Of a stretch of DNA of 64,000 bases, positions 1 to 9,065 are shown piece by piece. Within the stretch, counting starts at the first letter, position 1; every line of letters starts with the position of its first letter. The stretch covers positions 1 through 64,000 of the forward strand of contig NZ_JAKIKQ010000003.1 of assembly GCF_023284045.1 (NCBI RefSeq), in the 5' to 3' direction. Both the position numbers and the translations under genes were made by a program. The stretch comes from Shewanella kaireitica. Its GTDB lineage: Bacteria > Pseudomonadota > Gammaproteobacteria > Enterobacterales > Shewanellaceae. Below the pieces are notes generated by a model. It was not told the origin of the DNA and did no database searches. It saw nothing but the letters and a program-made list of their open reading frames with translations.

Positions 1-222
1 TTTCCACATTTCCACATTTCCACATTTCCACATTTCCACATTTCCACATTTCCACATTTCCACATTTCCACATTTCCACATTTCCACATTTCCACATTTC
101 CACATTTCCACGTTTCCACATTTCCACATTTCCATATTTCCACATTTCCATATTTCCACATTTCCACATTTCCACATTTCCACGTTTCCACGTTTCCACA
201 TTTCCACGTTTCCACATTTCCA
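1..222. repeat. Octanucleotide tandem array (TTCCACAT)n
   Basis: Period-8 array with unit TTCCACAT. From position 2 there are 27 full units plus a final TTCCA, and the array continues off the left edge. The left part is homogeneous. The right 110 bp carries variant units (TTCCACGT several times, TTCCATAT twice), so the copies nearest the gene look older. It ends about 6 bp before a promoter-like -35 box for the opine dehydrogenase-like gene. Short tandem arrays beside promoters are known phase-variation devices in bacteria; that role here is inference. Confidence 0.97.
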
Positions 223-228
223 AGAGGC

Positions 229-255
229 TTGACTCCATAACATCTTGAATATAAT
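229..255 (+). promoter_or_regulatory. Sigma-70-like promoter of the opine dehydrogenase-like gene
   Basis: TTGACT at 229-234 (5 of 6 to the -35 consensus) and TATAAT at 250-255 (6 of 6), separated by 15 bp, which is shorter than the ideal 17. A Shine-Dalgarno AAGGA at 264-268 precedes the ATG at 275. The octamer array abuts the -35 box, so array length would change spacing to anything bound upstream but not the core promoter itself. Confidence 0.6.
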
Positions 256-274
256 GAAAGACAAAGGAACCTAA

Positions 275-1447
275 ATGAAAATAACCATAATTGGAGCCGG
301 TAATGCAGGTTCTGCTTGTGCGTTTATGGCTGCAGAAGCAGGACATAAAGTAACAATACTGAAGACTTCGAACCGTATTACCCATGATGACCATTTTGAA
401 GCTATGGCCAAAAACAAAGGGATATATTGTATCGATAACACCAAAAAGGGCCATTTTACCGATAGCGCTGATGACGCAGAAACAACCTTTCAACCTTTAG
501 AATTGATTACGCGAGATCCCAAAGCAGCCATTGAGGGCGCAGATGTGATAATGGTGTTTATTCAAACCACATACCATCATGCTTTGGCAGCTAGAATTGC
601 AAAGTATTTTAGAGATAATCAGCTTGTTATCTTAATTCCGGGCTATGCCGGCAGTATCTTCTACAAGAAATATTGCTCAAATAATCCGATATTTGCGGAA
701 GGAGAATCAACACCAAATGACGCAAGAGTTGTCGAACCCGGCACCGTAAAAGTGTTATTCAAAAATGCCAGAAATGCGTTATCATTTTTCCCAGCCACAA
801 GAACCACAGAAGGCATGGCCATTGCGTCACGTTTGTTCCCTGCATACAATATTGAAATGAATAATGTTCGCAAGCATATATTTGAATCAGCTCTGCACAA
901 CCCCAATATCATCGTCCATACCATAGGCCTGTATGTGATGTATCCGATGCTTGAGTACTGTGCTAAGCATCATCCTGACGAAGTGCCCTATATGTACCGT
1001 GATGCACTTTCCACAAAAATAGCCTGGTTGATGATTGAAAAATTAGATGCTGAGAAGATGGCAGTATTAACAGCCCTTGGCTGTGAAGCGATCCCTTATT
1101 TGAACGCATGCCTGTTTAGAAATGAAGAAGATTTGAATCAAGATCCTAGAGCCGTTTTCGAAAGCTACAAAATTTCATCTCCTCCAGGCCCTTATAGTTT
1201 TGATAATCGCTACGTCACGGAAGATGTGCCCATGGGGCTAGTGTTGTTATCATCACTGGCAGACAAACTCGAAGTTAATGTGCCTGAATGTAATCGACTT
1301 ATCGAGATCTGCGGCGGCATATTAGCCAGAGACTTTTTTACCGAAGGTAGAACCTTAACATCATTAGGCTTAGGTGATTTATCAACAGAGGAGTTAATAA
1401 ACTTTGTCATCGGCAACGTGTTACCAACCACAAAACTGATCGCTTAA
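275..1447 (+). CDS. NAD/NADP opine dehydrogenase-family protein
   Basis: Predicted cytosolic oxidoreductase of the octopine/nopaline dehydrogenase family. Members reductively join an amino acid to a 2-oxo acid, or do the reverse, using NAD(P)H. The N-terminus holds a Rossmann dinucleotide-binding motif (GAGNAGSA, residues 7-14). The C-terminal half (from about residue 190) matches the all-helical octopine dehydrogenase domain and contains LHNPN near residue 210, where the family places a catalytic histidine. Length of 390 aa is normal. AAGGA lies 6 bp before the ATG. It stands alone, with a promoter and tandem array upstream and an intrinsic terminator downstream. The substrate cannot be read from sequence. 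Family assignment is fairly sure; the opine specificity is not. Confidence 0.8.
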   Translation: MKITIIGAGNAGSACAFMAAEAGHKVTILKTSNRITHDDHFEAMAKNKGIYCIDNTKKGHFTDSADDAETTFQPLELITRDPKAAIEGADVIMVFIQTTYHHALAARIAKYFRDNQLVILIPGYAGSIFYKKYCSNNPIFAEGESTPNDARVVEPGTVKVLFKNARNALSFFPATRTTEGMAIASRLFPAYNIEMNNVRKHIFESALHNPNIIVHTIGLYVMYPMLEYCAKHHPDEVPYMYRDALSTKIAWLMIEKLDAEKMAVLTALGCEAIPYLNACLFRNEEDLNQDPRAVFESYKISSPPGPYSFDNRYVTEDVPMGLVLLSSLADKLEVNVPECNRLIEICGGILARDFFTEGRTLTSLGLGDLSTEELINFVIGNVLPTTKLIA

Positions 1448-1486
1448 CTAAACAACTGCATACCGATGAGCTTTACCCATAAAGAG

Positions 1487-1504
1487 TAATACCAATCAGT
1501 ATTA
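1487..1504. repeat. Solo copy of MITE-type terminal repeat
   Basis: TAATACCAATCAGTATTA closely matches the terminal inverted repeats of the MITE-like element at 42515-42789. It is itself an imperfect palindrome. No partner copy is seen nearby, so this may be a remnant or a solo end. Confidence 0.45.
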
Positions 1505-1530
1505 TTCAATATCAGCGAAAAGTCGGATAC

Positions 1531-1556
1531 AAAAAAGGAAGCCGAAGCTTCCTTTT
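1531..1556. terminator. Bidirectional intrinsic terminator
   Basis: GGAAGC-CGAA-GCTTCC stem-loop (1537-1552) flanked by an A-run on the left and TTTT on the right. It can end both the rightward opine dehydrogenase-like gene and the leftward fabB. Confidence 0.85.
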
Positions 1557-1575
1557 ATAGATGACAAACTGCCGT

Positions 1576-2787
1576 TTACTTATACTTGCGCATAACTAAC
1601 GTTGCATTTGTACCACCGAAACCAAAGCTGTTGCTCATTACAGTATTGAGCTCTTGCTGTTGCATTTCAGTGACAATTGGCATACCCGCCGCTTTTTCAT
1701 CTACGGTATCGATATTGATGCTTGGCGCAATAAAGCTGTTTTCCATCATAATCAAGCTGTAGATGGCTTCATGAGCACCTGCAGCACCTAATGCATGACC
1801 GGTAAGCGACTTAGTCGATGCGATAGCTGGTAGGTTATCACCGAAGGTTTCACGTAAAGCTTCTAGCTCACGCATATCGCCAACGGGTGTTGAAGTACCA
1901 TGGGTGTTGATGTAATCAATTGGAGTATCAACATCAGCCAAAGCCATCTGCATACAACGTACTGCCCCCTCTCCTGACGGAGCAACCATGTCGTAGCCAT
2001 CTGATGATGCGCCGTAACCAATGACTTCAGCGTAGATTTTAGCGCCACGAGCAAGTGCATGCTCAAGCTCTTCAACGACAACGATTCCGCCACCGCCTGA
2101 AATGACAAAACCGTCACGGTCAGCATCATAAGTACGTGATGCTTTTTCCGGTGTGTCATTGTATTTAGTAGACAATGCACCCATTGCATCGAAGCCCATA
2201 GTCAGGGTCCAATCGACCTCTTCTGAGCCACCAGCAAATACCATATCTTGCTTACCCATTTGGATAAGTTCAACGGCATGGCCGATACAGTGTGCACTTG
2301 TTGCACAAGCTGAACTAATTGAGTAGTTCATGCCTTTGATTTTAAATGGTGTAGCTAGACAAGCACTGGCTGTGCTCGACATGATGCGTGGCACAATATA
2401 TGGCCCAACGCGCTTCACACCTTTTTCTCGTAACGTATCAGCTGCTTGTACTTGGTTAGCAGAAGATGCTCCGCCGGTACCCGCAATAATACCGACCCGT
2501 GGATCTGAATATTGTTCTTCGGTTAGTCCTGCATCTTCAATCGCTTCAGCCATTGCTATGTAGGCGTATGCTGCAGCATTACCCATAAAGCGTAATGCTT
2601 TACGATCAATGTGCTCTTTAGGATCTAACTTGATATCGCCCCAAACATGGCTGCGCAGCTTCATTTCTTCAAACTGATCTGAGTGGGTAATACCACTACG
2701 ACCCGCTCTCAATGATTCAGTGACTTCTTGCTTGTTGTTACCGATACTTGAGACAACGCCCAAGCCGGTGATCACGACTCTTTTCAT
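1576..2787 (-). CDS. fabB: Beta-ketoacyl-ACP synthase I
   Basis: Condensing enzyme of fatty acid elongation, needed for unsaturated fatty acid synthesis; a cytosolic homodimer in the family. The 403-aa length is typical. The active-site Cys is at about 161 ([10 protein letters not shown]), and the two catalytic His residues are at about 296 ([11 protein letters not shown]) and 331 ([12 protein letters not shown]), with Lys 326 in STKSLTGH. The N-terminus ([16 protein letters not shown]) fits FabB better than FabF. It is divergent from mnmC, as in E. coli. A weak FadR-like half site lies in the shared upstream region. Terminates at the hairpin near 1537-1552. Confidence 0.97.
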   Translation of the reverse strand: MKRVVITGLGVVSSIGNNKQEVTESLRAGRSGITHSDQFEEMKLRSHVWGDIKLDPKEHIDRKALRFMGNAAAYAYIAMAEAIEDAGLTEEQYSDPRVGIIAGTGGASSANQVQAADTLREKGVKRVGPYIVPRIMSSTASACLATPFKIKGMNYSISSACATSAHCIGHAVELIQMGKQDMVFAGGSEEVDWTLTMGFDAMGALSTKYNDTPEKASRTYDADRDGFVISGGGGIVVVEELEHALARGAKIYAEVIGYGASSDGYDMVAPSGEGAVRCMQMALADVDTPIDYINTHGTSTPVGDMRELEALRETFGDNLPAIASTKSLTGHALGAAGAHEAIYSLIMMENSFIAPSINIDTVDEKAAGMPIVTEMQQQELNTVMSNSFGFGGTNATLVMRKYK

Positions 2788-2856
2788 TATTAACTATCCA
2801 TTCTATACAGGTAGTACCCATTTTGCTGCGCTAATGGTATCGCTTTTAACCCATTT

Positions 2857-2873
2857 AAGTGGTCAGCTTTCCA
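2857..2873. promoter_or_regulatory. Weak FadR-like site upstream of fabB
   Basis: The stretch from 2857 matches one half of the FadR palindrome (AAGTGGTCAG) but the other half is degenerate, about 8 of 16 informative positions. In E. coli FadR activates fabB from a comparable position. Low confidence because the match is essentially a half site. Confidence 0.25.
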
Positions 2874-3018
2874 TAAAGAACACAAAAATAGTGCCTAAAT
2901 TGAGACATAGCGTGAAAACCTCACCTAAATTGCAGCATAAAAATGTACAATTTAGCTCAAGTTATAAATATCCTACCCTGTTTTTGTGAGGGTTTAATTT
3001 AACATTAAAGACGTAACC

Positions 3019-4893
3019 ATGACAGTCAGTAACAATATTAGGTCAATCTTAGCGACTAACAACAGCGAACATATCTCCATTGCGATGCTCGGTTCAGGCT
3101 CTGTAAGCCAGATTTTAGAGCTGATAAAACTGCATTCAACTAAAGACTGTTCGCTAACATTAAAGGTTTTCTGTGCTATTGATGATCATATTGACCGAGT
3201 ATTTAAGGCCTTATTACAGACTCGTCCAGAAATTCATCTCGTCGCGATAGAAGGCTGTCAACGAGTAAAGCTTAACCATGGCAGTTTCATTATAGATTTC
3301 CACTTAGGTGATTATGAGCAGCAGTTACGTCAACTGCCATTCTGCAACAGCTTAATTTCTCATTGGTTGTGCACCGCAAGATTTGAAACACAATCGATTT
3401 CGCAAGCGTTATTTTGGCAAATGGCCAAACACAGTCAAGATAATTGTCACTGCCTAATATCTGATGAGCTGTCCATTGAGACTCAACAAAAACTGCTAAC
3501 ACTAAGTAATATGGTTGGATTTATTTTTGAAAACTCAATCAGAAGTTCAGGCCAAATAGATATCGATAATGTTCTGTTAATGGAGCGGCAGGCTTTGCGA
3601 GCTCAGCAGTCAAGTCAACAAGCTCCCTACCCTATTCAAACTGCAGAAAGTACTACTGAGATTGCCGTAATAGGGGGTGGAATTGCGAGTGCTAGTTTAG
3701 TTTTATCGCTGGCAGAGCGACATAAAAAAATCCGTGTATTTTGTGAAGATAGCGAGTTGGCTCAAGCGGCATCAGGTAACAAACAAGGCGCTATCTACCC
3801 ATTGCTCACACCTGATAATAATAGCTTAAGTCAGTATTTCCAGCAGGCCTATCTCTTTAGTTTGCATCGCCTAAACACACTTGCTACTCACGAGTATCCG
3901 ATAGATTTTGACCTCTGCGGCGTACTGCATACTGGCCATGATGAACGAAGCCGAAAGCGAGTACAGAAGATAATCAACGGACATCCGTGGAACGACGATA
4001 TAGCCCTTGCCGTTGATGAAAAGCAGTCAAGCGAAATTGCAGGCATAGAGATAAATGAAGCTGGGATTTTTTACCCTTTAGGTGGCTGGGTCGCACCGCA
4101 AGATCTCACCCAAGCATCATTTGAACGAGCGCAGCATTTATCTGATGTTAGTGTGCGAGTAAACACTCAGATAACGGCACTTGAAAAGTCCGATTCAGGT
4201 TGGTTTTTAGTCAATAAACAACAACGCCTAGGCCCCTATAAAACAGTGATAGTTGCCAACGGTAAGTCTCTTACTCGCTTTGAGCAGACTAAACATCTAC
4301 AAGTCACAGGTTTTAGAGGTCAAGTTAGCCATGCTCCAACAAGAGCTAAGCTATCTAAACTCAGTACGGTATTATGTGCCCATGGTTACATGACCCCGGT
4401 GAATAACGCCCAGCACTGTTTAGGCGCGAGTTATGTTAAAGATGCCGACAACTTGGCTTATAGCCCACAAGAGCAAGTCGATAATCTACACAAGATCCAA
4501 CATAGCTACTTAGATAAAGATTGGAACCGCGACATAGATATATCCAAACACAGTGCCCGAGTCGGTGTGCGCATGGTAACTCGCGATCATGCTCCTATGA
4601 TGGGACCCGCTCCTGACCTAGATGCAATCATGTCGCTCTACAATAATCACCAACTCACTCCTGCAAGTAGAAAGTTTTGGCAAAATACGCCTGCTCCAGT
4701 GCACAAAGGCTTATACATCTTAGGTGGACTAGGTTCTCGAGGCTTAAGCTCAGGCCTGTTAGCCGCTGAAGCATTAGCCGCTCAGATCTGCGGTGAAGCC
4801 ATGCCACTCAGCACGGAATTTGTCGCGCTTTTAAATCCGAACCGAATGTGGATGCGAAAGCTGCTTAAAGGTAAGGCGTTAGAGGTTAGTTAG
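3019..4893 (+). CDS. mnmC: MnmC, tRNA mnm5U34 modification protein with degenerate methyltransferase domain
   Basis: In E. coli MnmC a C-terminal FAD-dependent oxidoreductase removes the carboxymethyl group from cmnm5(s2)U34 and an N-terminal SAM methyltransferase then makes mnm5(s2)U34. Here the C-terminal half (from about residue 215) looks intact: FAD motif IGGGIASA, SGNKQGAIYPLL, FRGQVSH, the late LGSRGLSSG and NPNRMWMRKLLKGKA. The N-terminal half is shortened, and the expected SAM motif (GFGTGLN in E. coli) reads GSGSVSQ. The LDGFAPAKNP catalytic segment is replaced by a stretch without those residues. Total 624 aa against 668 in E. coli. Divergent from fabB as in E. coli. The oxidoreductase call is firm; loss of methylation is inference. 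Confidence 0.9.
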   Translation: MTVSNNIRSILATNNSEHISIAMLGSGSVSQILELIKLHSTKDCSLTLKVFCAIDDHIDRVFKALLQTRPEIHLVAIEGCQRVKLNHGSFIIDFHLGDYEQQLRQLPFCNSLISHWLCTARFETQSISQALFWQMAKHSQDNCHCLISDELSIETQQKLLTLSNMVGFIFENSIRSSGQIDIDNVLLMERQALRAQQSSQQAPYPIQTAESTTEIAVIGGGIASASLVLSLAERHKKIRVFCEDSELAQAASGNKQGAIYPLLTPDNNSLSQYFQQAYLFSLHRLNTLATHEYPIDFDLCGVLHTGHDERSRKRVQKIINGHPWNDDIALAVDEKQSSEIAGIEINEAGIFYPLGGWVAPQDLTQASFERAQHLSDVSVRVNTQITALEKSDSGWFLVNKQQRLGPYKTVIVANGKSLTRFEQTKHLQVTGFRGQVSHAPTRAKLSKLSTVLCAHGYMTPVNNAQHCLGASYVKDADNLAYSPQEQVDNLHKIQHSYLDKDWNRDIDISKHSARVGVRMVTRDHAPMMGPAPDLDAIMSLYNNHQLTPASRKFWQNTPAPVHKGLYILGGLGSRGLSSGLLAAEALAAQICGEAMPLSTEFVALLNPNRMWMRKLLKGKALEVS

Positions 4894-4910
4894 TTGCCAA
4901 ATAACTTATA

Positions 4911-4941
4911 GTCAGACGCCCTTCAAGGCGTCTGACTGTTT
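4911..4941. terminator. Bidirectional terminator between mnmC and the DUF3313 gene
   Basis: Perfect 10-bp stem GTCAGACGCC / GGCGTCTGAC with a 6-nt loop (4911-4936), followed by TGTTT. It lies between two convergent genes. Confidence 0.75.
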
Positions 4942-4944
4942 AAA

Positions 4945-5640
4945 CTACTCAGCACCCGCCATCATTAGGGCATTCTTAAAGTCATTAACCCAACGACGAT
5001 AGACGGTTTTAACGTCGCCCCAATTGAAGACTTGAGTATTTTGCTGCCATTGATCAAATCCTTCACCACGATCGGCAGCTTTGGCTAGCACTTCTCCACT
5101 CGGACCATCTTTCACGACGGCAAGCAACATCATAGAACCGGAGTTTTGTGTGTAAGTTTTACCCATCGAGCTATAACTACGCCTAGAACTCTCTATCGGT
5201 GCACTTAATCGAATATCAGTGACTGCCACCTCAATAACCAAAGTGTTAGGTCCTGCTTTATCGACAAGCTCGAAAGGCTGATCTTCATTAAACACACTGG
5301 TGACAATAACACCAAACTCAGTCGACATCTTTTTTAGTGCTTTTTCGGGGAGCTCATAGGTGGCATTTAGTCCATCAGCTCTTCTATCTATTCGTGGTGG
5401 TTTATAATCTGCGGGGTGGTCATTGGTGACTGTAGCGGCTTTAAAATAGAGTTTTGTATACTTGCCCCAGTCTACATTAGGTCTTGCAAAAGAGAGATCC
5501 AATACTGAGTTGTCGATTTTAACTAAACCGTCTTTGGTCACTTGAGCATCCGGGCCTGTCTCTAATGTTGGTGTTTTTGTCGCACAACCTGTTGTGAGTA
5601 CGATAAATAGTAGCAAACACCCCTTTAAAAATAGCGTCAT
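4945..5640 (-). CDS. DUF3313 family lipoprotein
   Basis: A predicted envelope lipoprotein of 231 aa. The N-terminus has a hydrophobic signal followed by a lipobox (LTTGC, Cys at about residue 19). Residue +2 is Ala, compatible with outer-membrane sorting. The body resembles DUF3313 proteins, whose function is unknown. A weak GGA lies upstream of the ATG. It is a single-gene unit, convergent with mnmC and ending at their shared terminator. No enzymatic motif is visible. Confidence 0.75.
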   Translation of the reverse strand: MTLFLKGCLLLFIVLTTGCATKTPTLETGPDAQVTKDGLVKIDNSVLDLSFARPNVDWGKYTKLYFKAATVTNDHPADYKPPRIDRRADGLNATYELPEKALKKMSTEFGVIVTSVFNEDQPFELVDKAGPNTLVIEVAVTDIRLSAPIESSRRSYSSMGKTYTQNSGSMMLLAVVKDGPSGEVLAKAADRGEGFDQWQQNTQVFNWGDVKTVYRRWVNDFKNALMMAGAE

Positions 5641-5750
5641 TTAATCAGTCCTTTAGTAAACGAGATTCAAATTAAATATGGTTGCTATTTTCGACTAGGT
5701 CAATGTTGCATTGAAAACAAATAAGCAATTAGTACAGTAAATTAAAACCA

Positions 5751-5778
5751 CAAAAAAGCCACAGTCTTAGCTGTGGCT
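5751..5778 (-). terminator. Terminator of the SpoU methylase gene
   Basis: Stem AGCCACAG / CTGTGGCT (5757-5778, 6-nt loop) with an A-run on the left, which is a U-tract on the minus strand. Confidence 0.8.
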
Positions 5779-5803
5779 CAATATATGTTTAGCACTCTCA
5801 GGA

Positions 5804-6331
5804 CTACCGTTTTACTTTAACTCGATTATTGGTATCACGACTAGTACGGATCAACTCATCACCAGTGACGGTAGCAGCTGATTTAGCCAGTCTGTCATAC
5901 AGTAAAACATTAACTGATGCAGCTAAGTTCATACAACCCACTGTCGGCACATATACAACGGCATCGGCGCGATTAATCACTTGTTGGCTAATAGTGCCGT
6001 CTTCTGGGCCAAAGATATATATCGCCTTGTCTGGGTGCTCAAACTCAGGCAGCGGGATAGCTCCCTCTACCAAATCAACACAAACAACAGTCACATCAGC
6101 AGCAACGGCATCAATAAGAGACTCGACCCCAGTCAGTGGGATCTGCTCGCTCGCCGCTTTAGTATCGGTATTATACTGTGCGTTACCATTACTCGCGGCT
6201 AATGGGTAACGTCTACCGGTATAAAAAACCTCATCAGCGCGGTAACAACCCGCTGCACGCATTATGCCGCCGACATTGGTAGGGCTTTTAGGGTTTAATA
6301 ACCCTATCGCGCTATATCCCTGAATACTCAT
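5804..6331 (-). CDS. TrmH/SpoU-family RNA methyltransferase
   Basis: Small (175 aa) SPOUT-class methyltransferase that would use SAM to methylate tRNA or rRNA, usually at a 2'-O position. The three family motifs are visible: LLNPKSPTNVGGIMRAAG near the N-terminus (motif 1, Asn and Arg), IFGPEDGTIS at about 110-119 (motif 2) and VPTVGCMNLAASVNVLLYD at about 128-146 (motif 3, the trefoil-knot SAM site). It lacks the N-terminal RNA-binding extension of larger SpoU proteins, like TrmL, but TrmL identity is not established. It is followed by a good terminator and preceded by yfcL on the same strand. Confidence 0.85.
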   Translation of the reverse strand: MSIQGYSAIGLLNPKSPTNVGGIMRAAGCYRADEVFYTGRRYPLAASNGNAQYNTDTKAASEQIPLTGVESLIDAVAADVTVVCVDLVEGAIPLPEFEHPDKAIYIFGPEDGTISQQVINRADAVVYVPTVGCMNLAASVNVLLYDRLAKSAATVTGDELIRTSRDTNNRVKVKR

Positions 6332-6358
6332 AAGCTTAATAACTCAAACATGGCAGGC

Positions 6359-6628
6359 TCAAGCGGCCAGTTTACTGCTTAACTGTAACCAGGCATCATT
6401 AACAAGAGCGTAGTCATTATCATCAAGCTCTTCTCTAGCAAGAGCCAAACATTCAACCATCTGCAATGCTAAAGCTTGAGTGCCTTGATCGCTTTCATTC
6501 TCTAGTTTTGATAGCACTACCGCAAAGTGCCCTTGTAGGTATCCGCTGGCAAATAGGGCATCATCGTCGCCTTCAGCAACAATGCTTTCTATCCAATCTT
6601 GAAGGGTTTGCTCATACTTATCTATCAT
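6359..6628 (-). CDS. yfcL: YfcL family protein
   Basis: A small soluble protein (89 aa from the ATG at 6628) resembling E. coli YfcL. It is acidic and helical, with WIESIVAEGDDDALFASGYLQGHF as the recognisable core (first part residues 12-31). Function is unknown. A GTG start four codons upstream is also open, but GGAG lies 5 bp before the ATG, so the ATG is preferred. Its position between mnmC/fabB and aroC/prmB matches the E. coli order. Confidence 0.8.
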   Translation of the reverse strand: MIDKYEQTLQDWIESIVAEGDDDALFASGYLQGHFAVVLSKLENESDQGTQALALQMVECLALAREELDDNDYALVNDAWLQLSSKLAA

Positions 6629-6714
6629 TGAGTGCTCCACAATCTCAAACTATTGGGCTTATTCCAATAGGTAATAATTAACGGTATTCGACGCAATTAA
6701 TGCAGTCTTGTTAG

Positions 6715-7836
6715 CTAGGCTAAATCTGGGTTGGCCACTTGATACATCACATAATCGTGATAGCCAGTCACCACTTTATAATAACCTGTTAGCTCTTTAT
6801 CTAATTCAGGGTCGCCACTATCCACAATTAGTGGCCGTCCTTCAAGTGCTTTTAGCTTTGTTTTTGTCGCCAAAATAACAATATTGCTCTTGCCCACTCG
6901 TCTTATCAGCTCTGGTGATAACTGTTGATTACCTCGACCTAATATATGGCCTTGCCCGCCTATAAGAGTTATAAACAATTTAACCGACTGGTTTTCAGTA
7001 AGTTTAAGTAGCTCTTCAGCTGACAGATCACTCGCCAGCAATTGCTGCTGTTGAATGAGATCAACCCCAAGTAAGGTGTTTTCGAGTCCAAGCTCTTCCA
7101 TGACAGCAGCAACCGTGCTGCCAGAACCGATGACAATAAGGTCATCTTCCATTAGCTCAATAGCCTCAGCGGCTATGTCTGCAAGCACGAGTTCATCGGT
7201 TTCTTTGCCACCCATTTTCACCGCTTGCACATAGCGAGGCTCTGCAGGTACCAGCATTTCGCCAAAGCACTTAGCTTTAACGACTCCCGTTCTAAAAGCA
7301 GCTTCGTCGATATCCATCACATCAGCGCTCATTAAGCTAACAAGTTCTCCTTCGAGTAACATTTTCAGCACCACGCCTGATGCATGAGGAGTGATCCCAT
7401 AAACACCTGAATGGATCTTCACCCCAGCCGGCACTCCAAGTACAGGGATATTATCGTCAGCAATCGCGTAAATATCTCGTGCAGTGCCATCACCACCCGC
7501 AAACAACAATAGATCTAATGTTTCGTTGAGCAGTTCAGTCACAACAGCCTGAGTATCTTGCGCAGCGGTGTCAGTCGGTGCCTGATAAACGACGCGAACA
7601 TTAAAGCCCATATTTCGCGCCAGCGTTTCTCCCATATCACCAGAAGCAGTTATCACCTCTATTCGGTCTTGATAGGGTAAAACAACGTTTAAAGCTTGTT
7701 CCATTCGCAGATGAGACTTTGGCTCAGCGCCTTTCGCTAATGCTATTTCTGCAACGCCATCACTGCCTTTTAAGCCGACAGTTCCACCTAAGCCTGCAAG
7801 TGGATTAATAATCAAACCAAGACGAAACTTACTCAC
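6715..7836 (-). CDS. ATP-NAD kinase family protein
   Basis: Predicted cytosolic NAD-kinase-fold protein, 373 aa. GGDGT at residues 114-118 is the nucleotide-binding signature of the NAD kinase/diacylglycerol kinase superfamily, and the N-terminus has GLIINPLAGLGG. VLGVPAGVKIHSGVYG near 133-148 follows. It is longer than canonical PpnK (about 290 aa) and belongs to the separate ATP-NAD kinase-like family, so a role in phosphorylating NAD is plausible but not proven. The start is GTG, with GGAG 9 bp upstream. It sits downstream of the MFS gene with a 47-bp gap, probably in the aroC operon. Confidence 0.8.
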   Translation of the reverse strand: MSKFRLGLIINPLAGLGGTVGLKGSDGVAEIALAKGAEPKSHLRMEQALNVVLPYQDRIEVITASGDMGETLARNMGFNVRVVYQAPTDTAAQDTQAVVTELLNETLDLLLFAGGDGTARDIYAIADDNIPVLGVPAGVKIHSGVYGITPHASGVVLKMLLEGELVSLMSADVMDIDEAAFRTGVVKAKCFGEMLVPAEPRYVQAVKMGGKETDELVLADIAAEAIELMEDDLIVIGSGSTVAAVMEELGLENTLLGVDLIQQQQLLASDLSAEELLKLTENQSVKLFITLIGGQGHILGRGNQQLSPELIRRVGKSNIVILATKTKLKALEGRPLIVDSGDPELDKELTGYYKVVTGYHDYVMYQVANPDLA

Positions 7837-7883
7837 TTAGACAAACTCCATTTAAAGCCAGACTCACCATTATAAAATGCCTA

Positions 7884-9065
7884 TTAGACTGCGCTCAATT
7901 CACGATTAACCTCAGGTTTCGATGAAGGGATAAACAACACTGCAATCATTGACAGTACTGCACAAAATGCAGCAAAGACCCAAGTCGTCACTGCCCCAGT
8001 GCCATCTCCCCAAATAATGCCGCATAACCAAGTACCTAATGCACCACCAACACCAAAACTTAGACTGGCATAAAGCGCTTGCCCTTGACTACGTCGACTG
8101 ATATCAAAGTGCTTATGTACAAATTGAATCGATGCGGCGTGTGTTAGCCCGAAGGTGAAAGCATGCAACACTTGGCTCAAACTTAACCACACTAAACTGT
8201 CGACCCCAAAAGCGAGCAACAACCAACGTACGGCAGTCAGTGCGATACTAATAAACAGTAAAAACTTAACCCCAAAACGACCGAGCAGCTTAGGAGCATA
8301 CATAAACATTATTATCTCGGCGACCACTCCCAACGCAACAAAGATACCAGCCACAGCTTCGGTATAACCGGCCTGCTTTAGATATAAAACAAAAAAACCA
8401 TAAAAAGGACCAGCACTCATCTGCAGCAACATGGCTGAAATAAGAAACCAAATAACCGCTTTGTTAAATGCGATAGGTTGCCGCTTTACCTCTTTCTCTA
8501 CCTTTGCTCTGTTTGCCGGTAGCGGCAATGCGCTAGCTAACATACCAATAAAGAGTGCCATGCCGATATAGGGGAGAATTTGTGGCCCCCAATGGCCAAT
8601 AGCAAAACCACCGCCAACCACTAAAACGATATAACCAACACTGCCCCAACTACGAATTGCGCCATAACGTGTTGCGTTTTCGCCAAGGGTTTCTAAGGTA
8701 ATAACCTCTAATTGCGCCAATATAGCGTTCCAAAAGAAGGTATAAATAGCAAGACTGATTGCAAGATAGGTCAAGCTGCCATCGTAGAAAAAACTAAGGT
8801 AAGAGATAGCTGCTGCGCCGGCGCCAATTTTAATGAGTTCTGAACGCATGCCCGTTCTATCAGCAACAATGGCCCATAGATTAGGGGCAATGATGCGAGT
8901 GCCCATTAAAATGGCGAGCAGAAAACCGATCTCTTGGGCATTAAAGCCACGGCTATCAAAAAATACGCCTAAGTAAGGCACCATGACGCCAAGAATAGAA
9001 AAAAAGAAGAAATAACAAGCACAGAGCCAGCGTAATTGCTGCTCTGTGTTTTTGGGCTGAAACAT
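7884..9065 (-). CDS. MFS transporter, HcaT/3-phenylpropionate-type
   Basis: An inner-membrane carrier with about 12 predicted hydrophobic segments over 393 aa. The N-terminal region (RWLCACYFFFFSILGVMVPY, then GVFFDSRGFNAQEIGFLLA) resembles the MFS_1-like group that includes E. coli HcaT and LacY-like proton symporters. The substrate cannot be inferred. Its ATG overlaps the aroC stop by one base (TAATG), so it is likely translationally coupled to aroC. The C-terminus is short and soluble. Confidence 0.8.
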   Translation of the reverse strand: MFQPKNTEQQLRWLCACYFFFFSILGVMVPYLGVFFDSRGFNAQEIGFLLAILMGTRIIAPNLWAIVADRTGMRSELIKIGAGAAAISYLSFFYDGSLTYLAISLAIYTFFWNAILAQLEVITLETLGENATRYGAIRSWGSVGYIVLVVGGGFAIGHWGPQILPYIGMALFIGMLASALPLPANRAKVEKEVKRQPIAFNKAVIWFLISAMLLQMSAGPFYGFFVLYLKQAGYTEAVAGIFVALGVVAEIIMFMYAPKLLGRFGVKFLLFISIALTAVRWLLLAFGVDSLVWLSLSQVLHAFTFGLTHAASIQFVHKHFDISRRSQGQALYASLSFGVGGALGTWLCGIIWGDGTGAVTTWVFAAFCAVLSMIAVLFIPSSKPEVNRELSAV

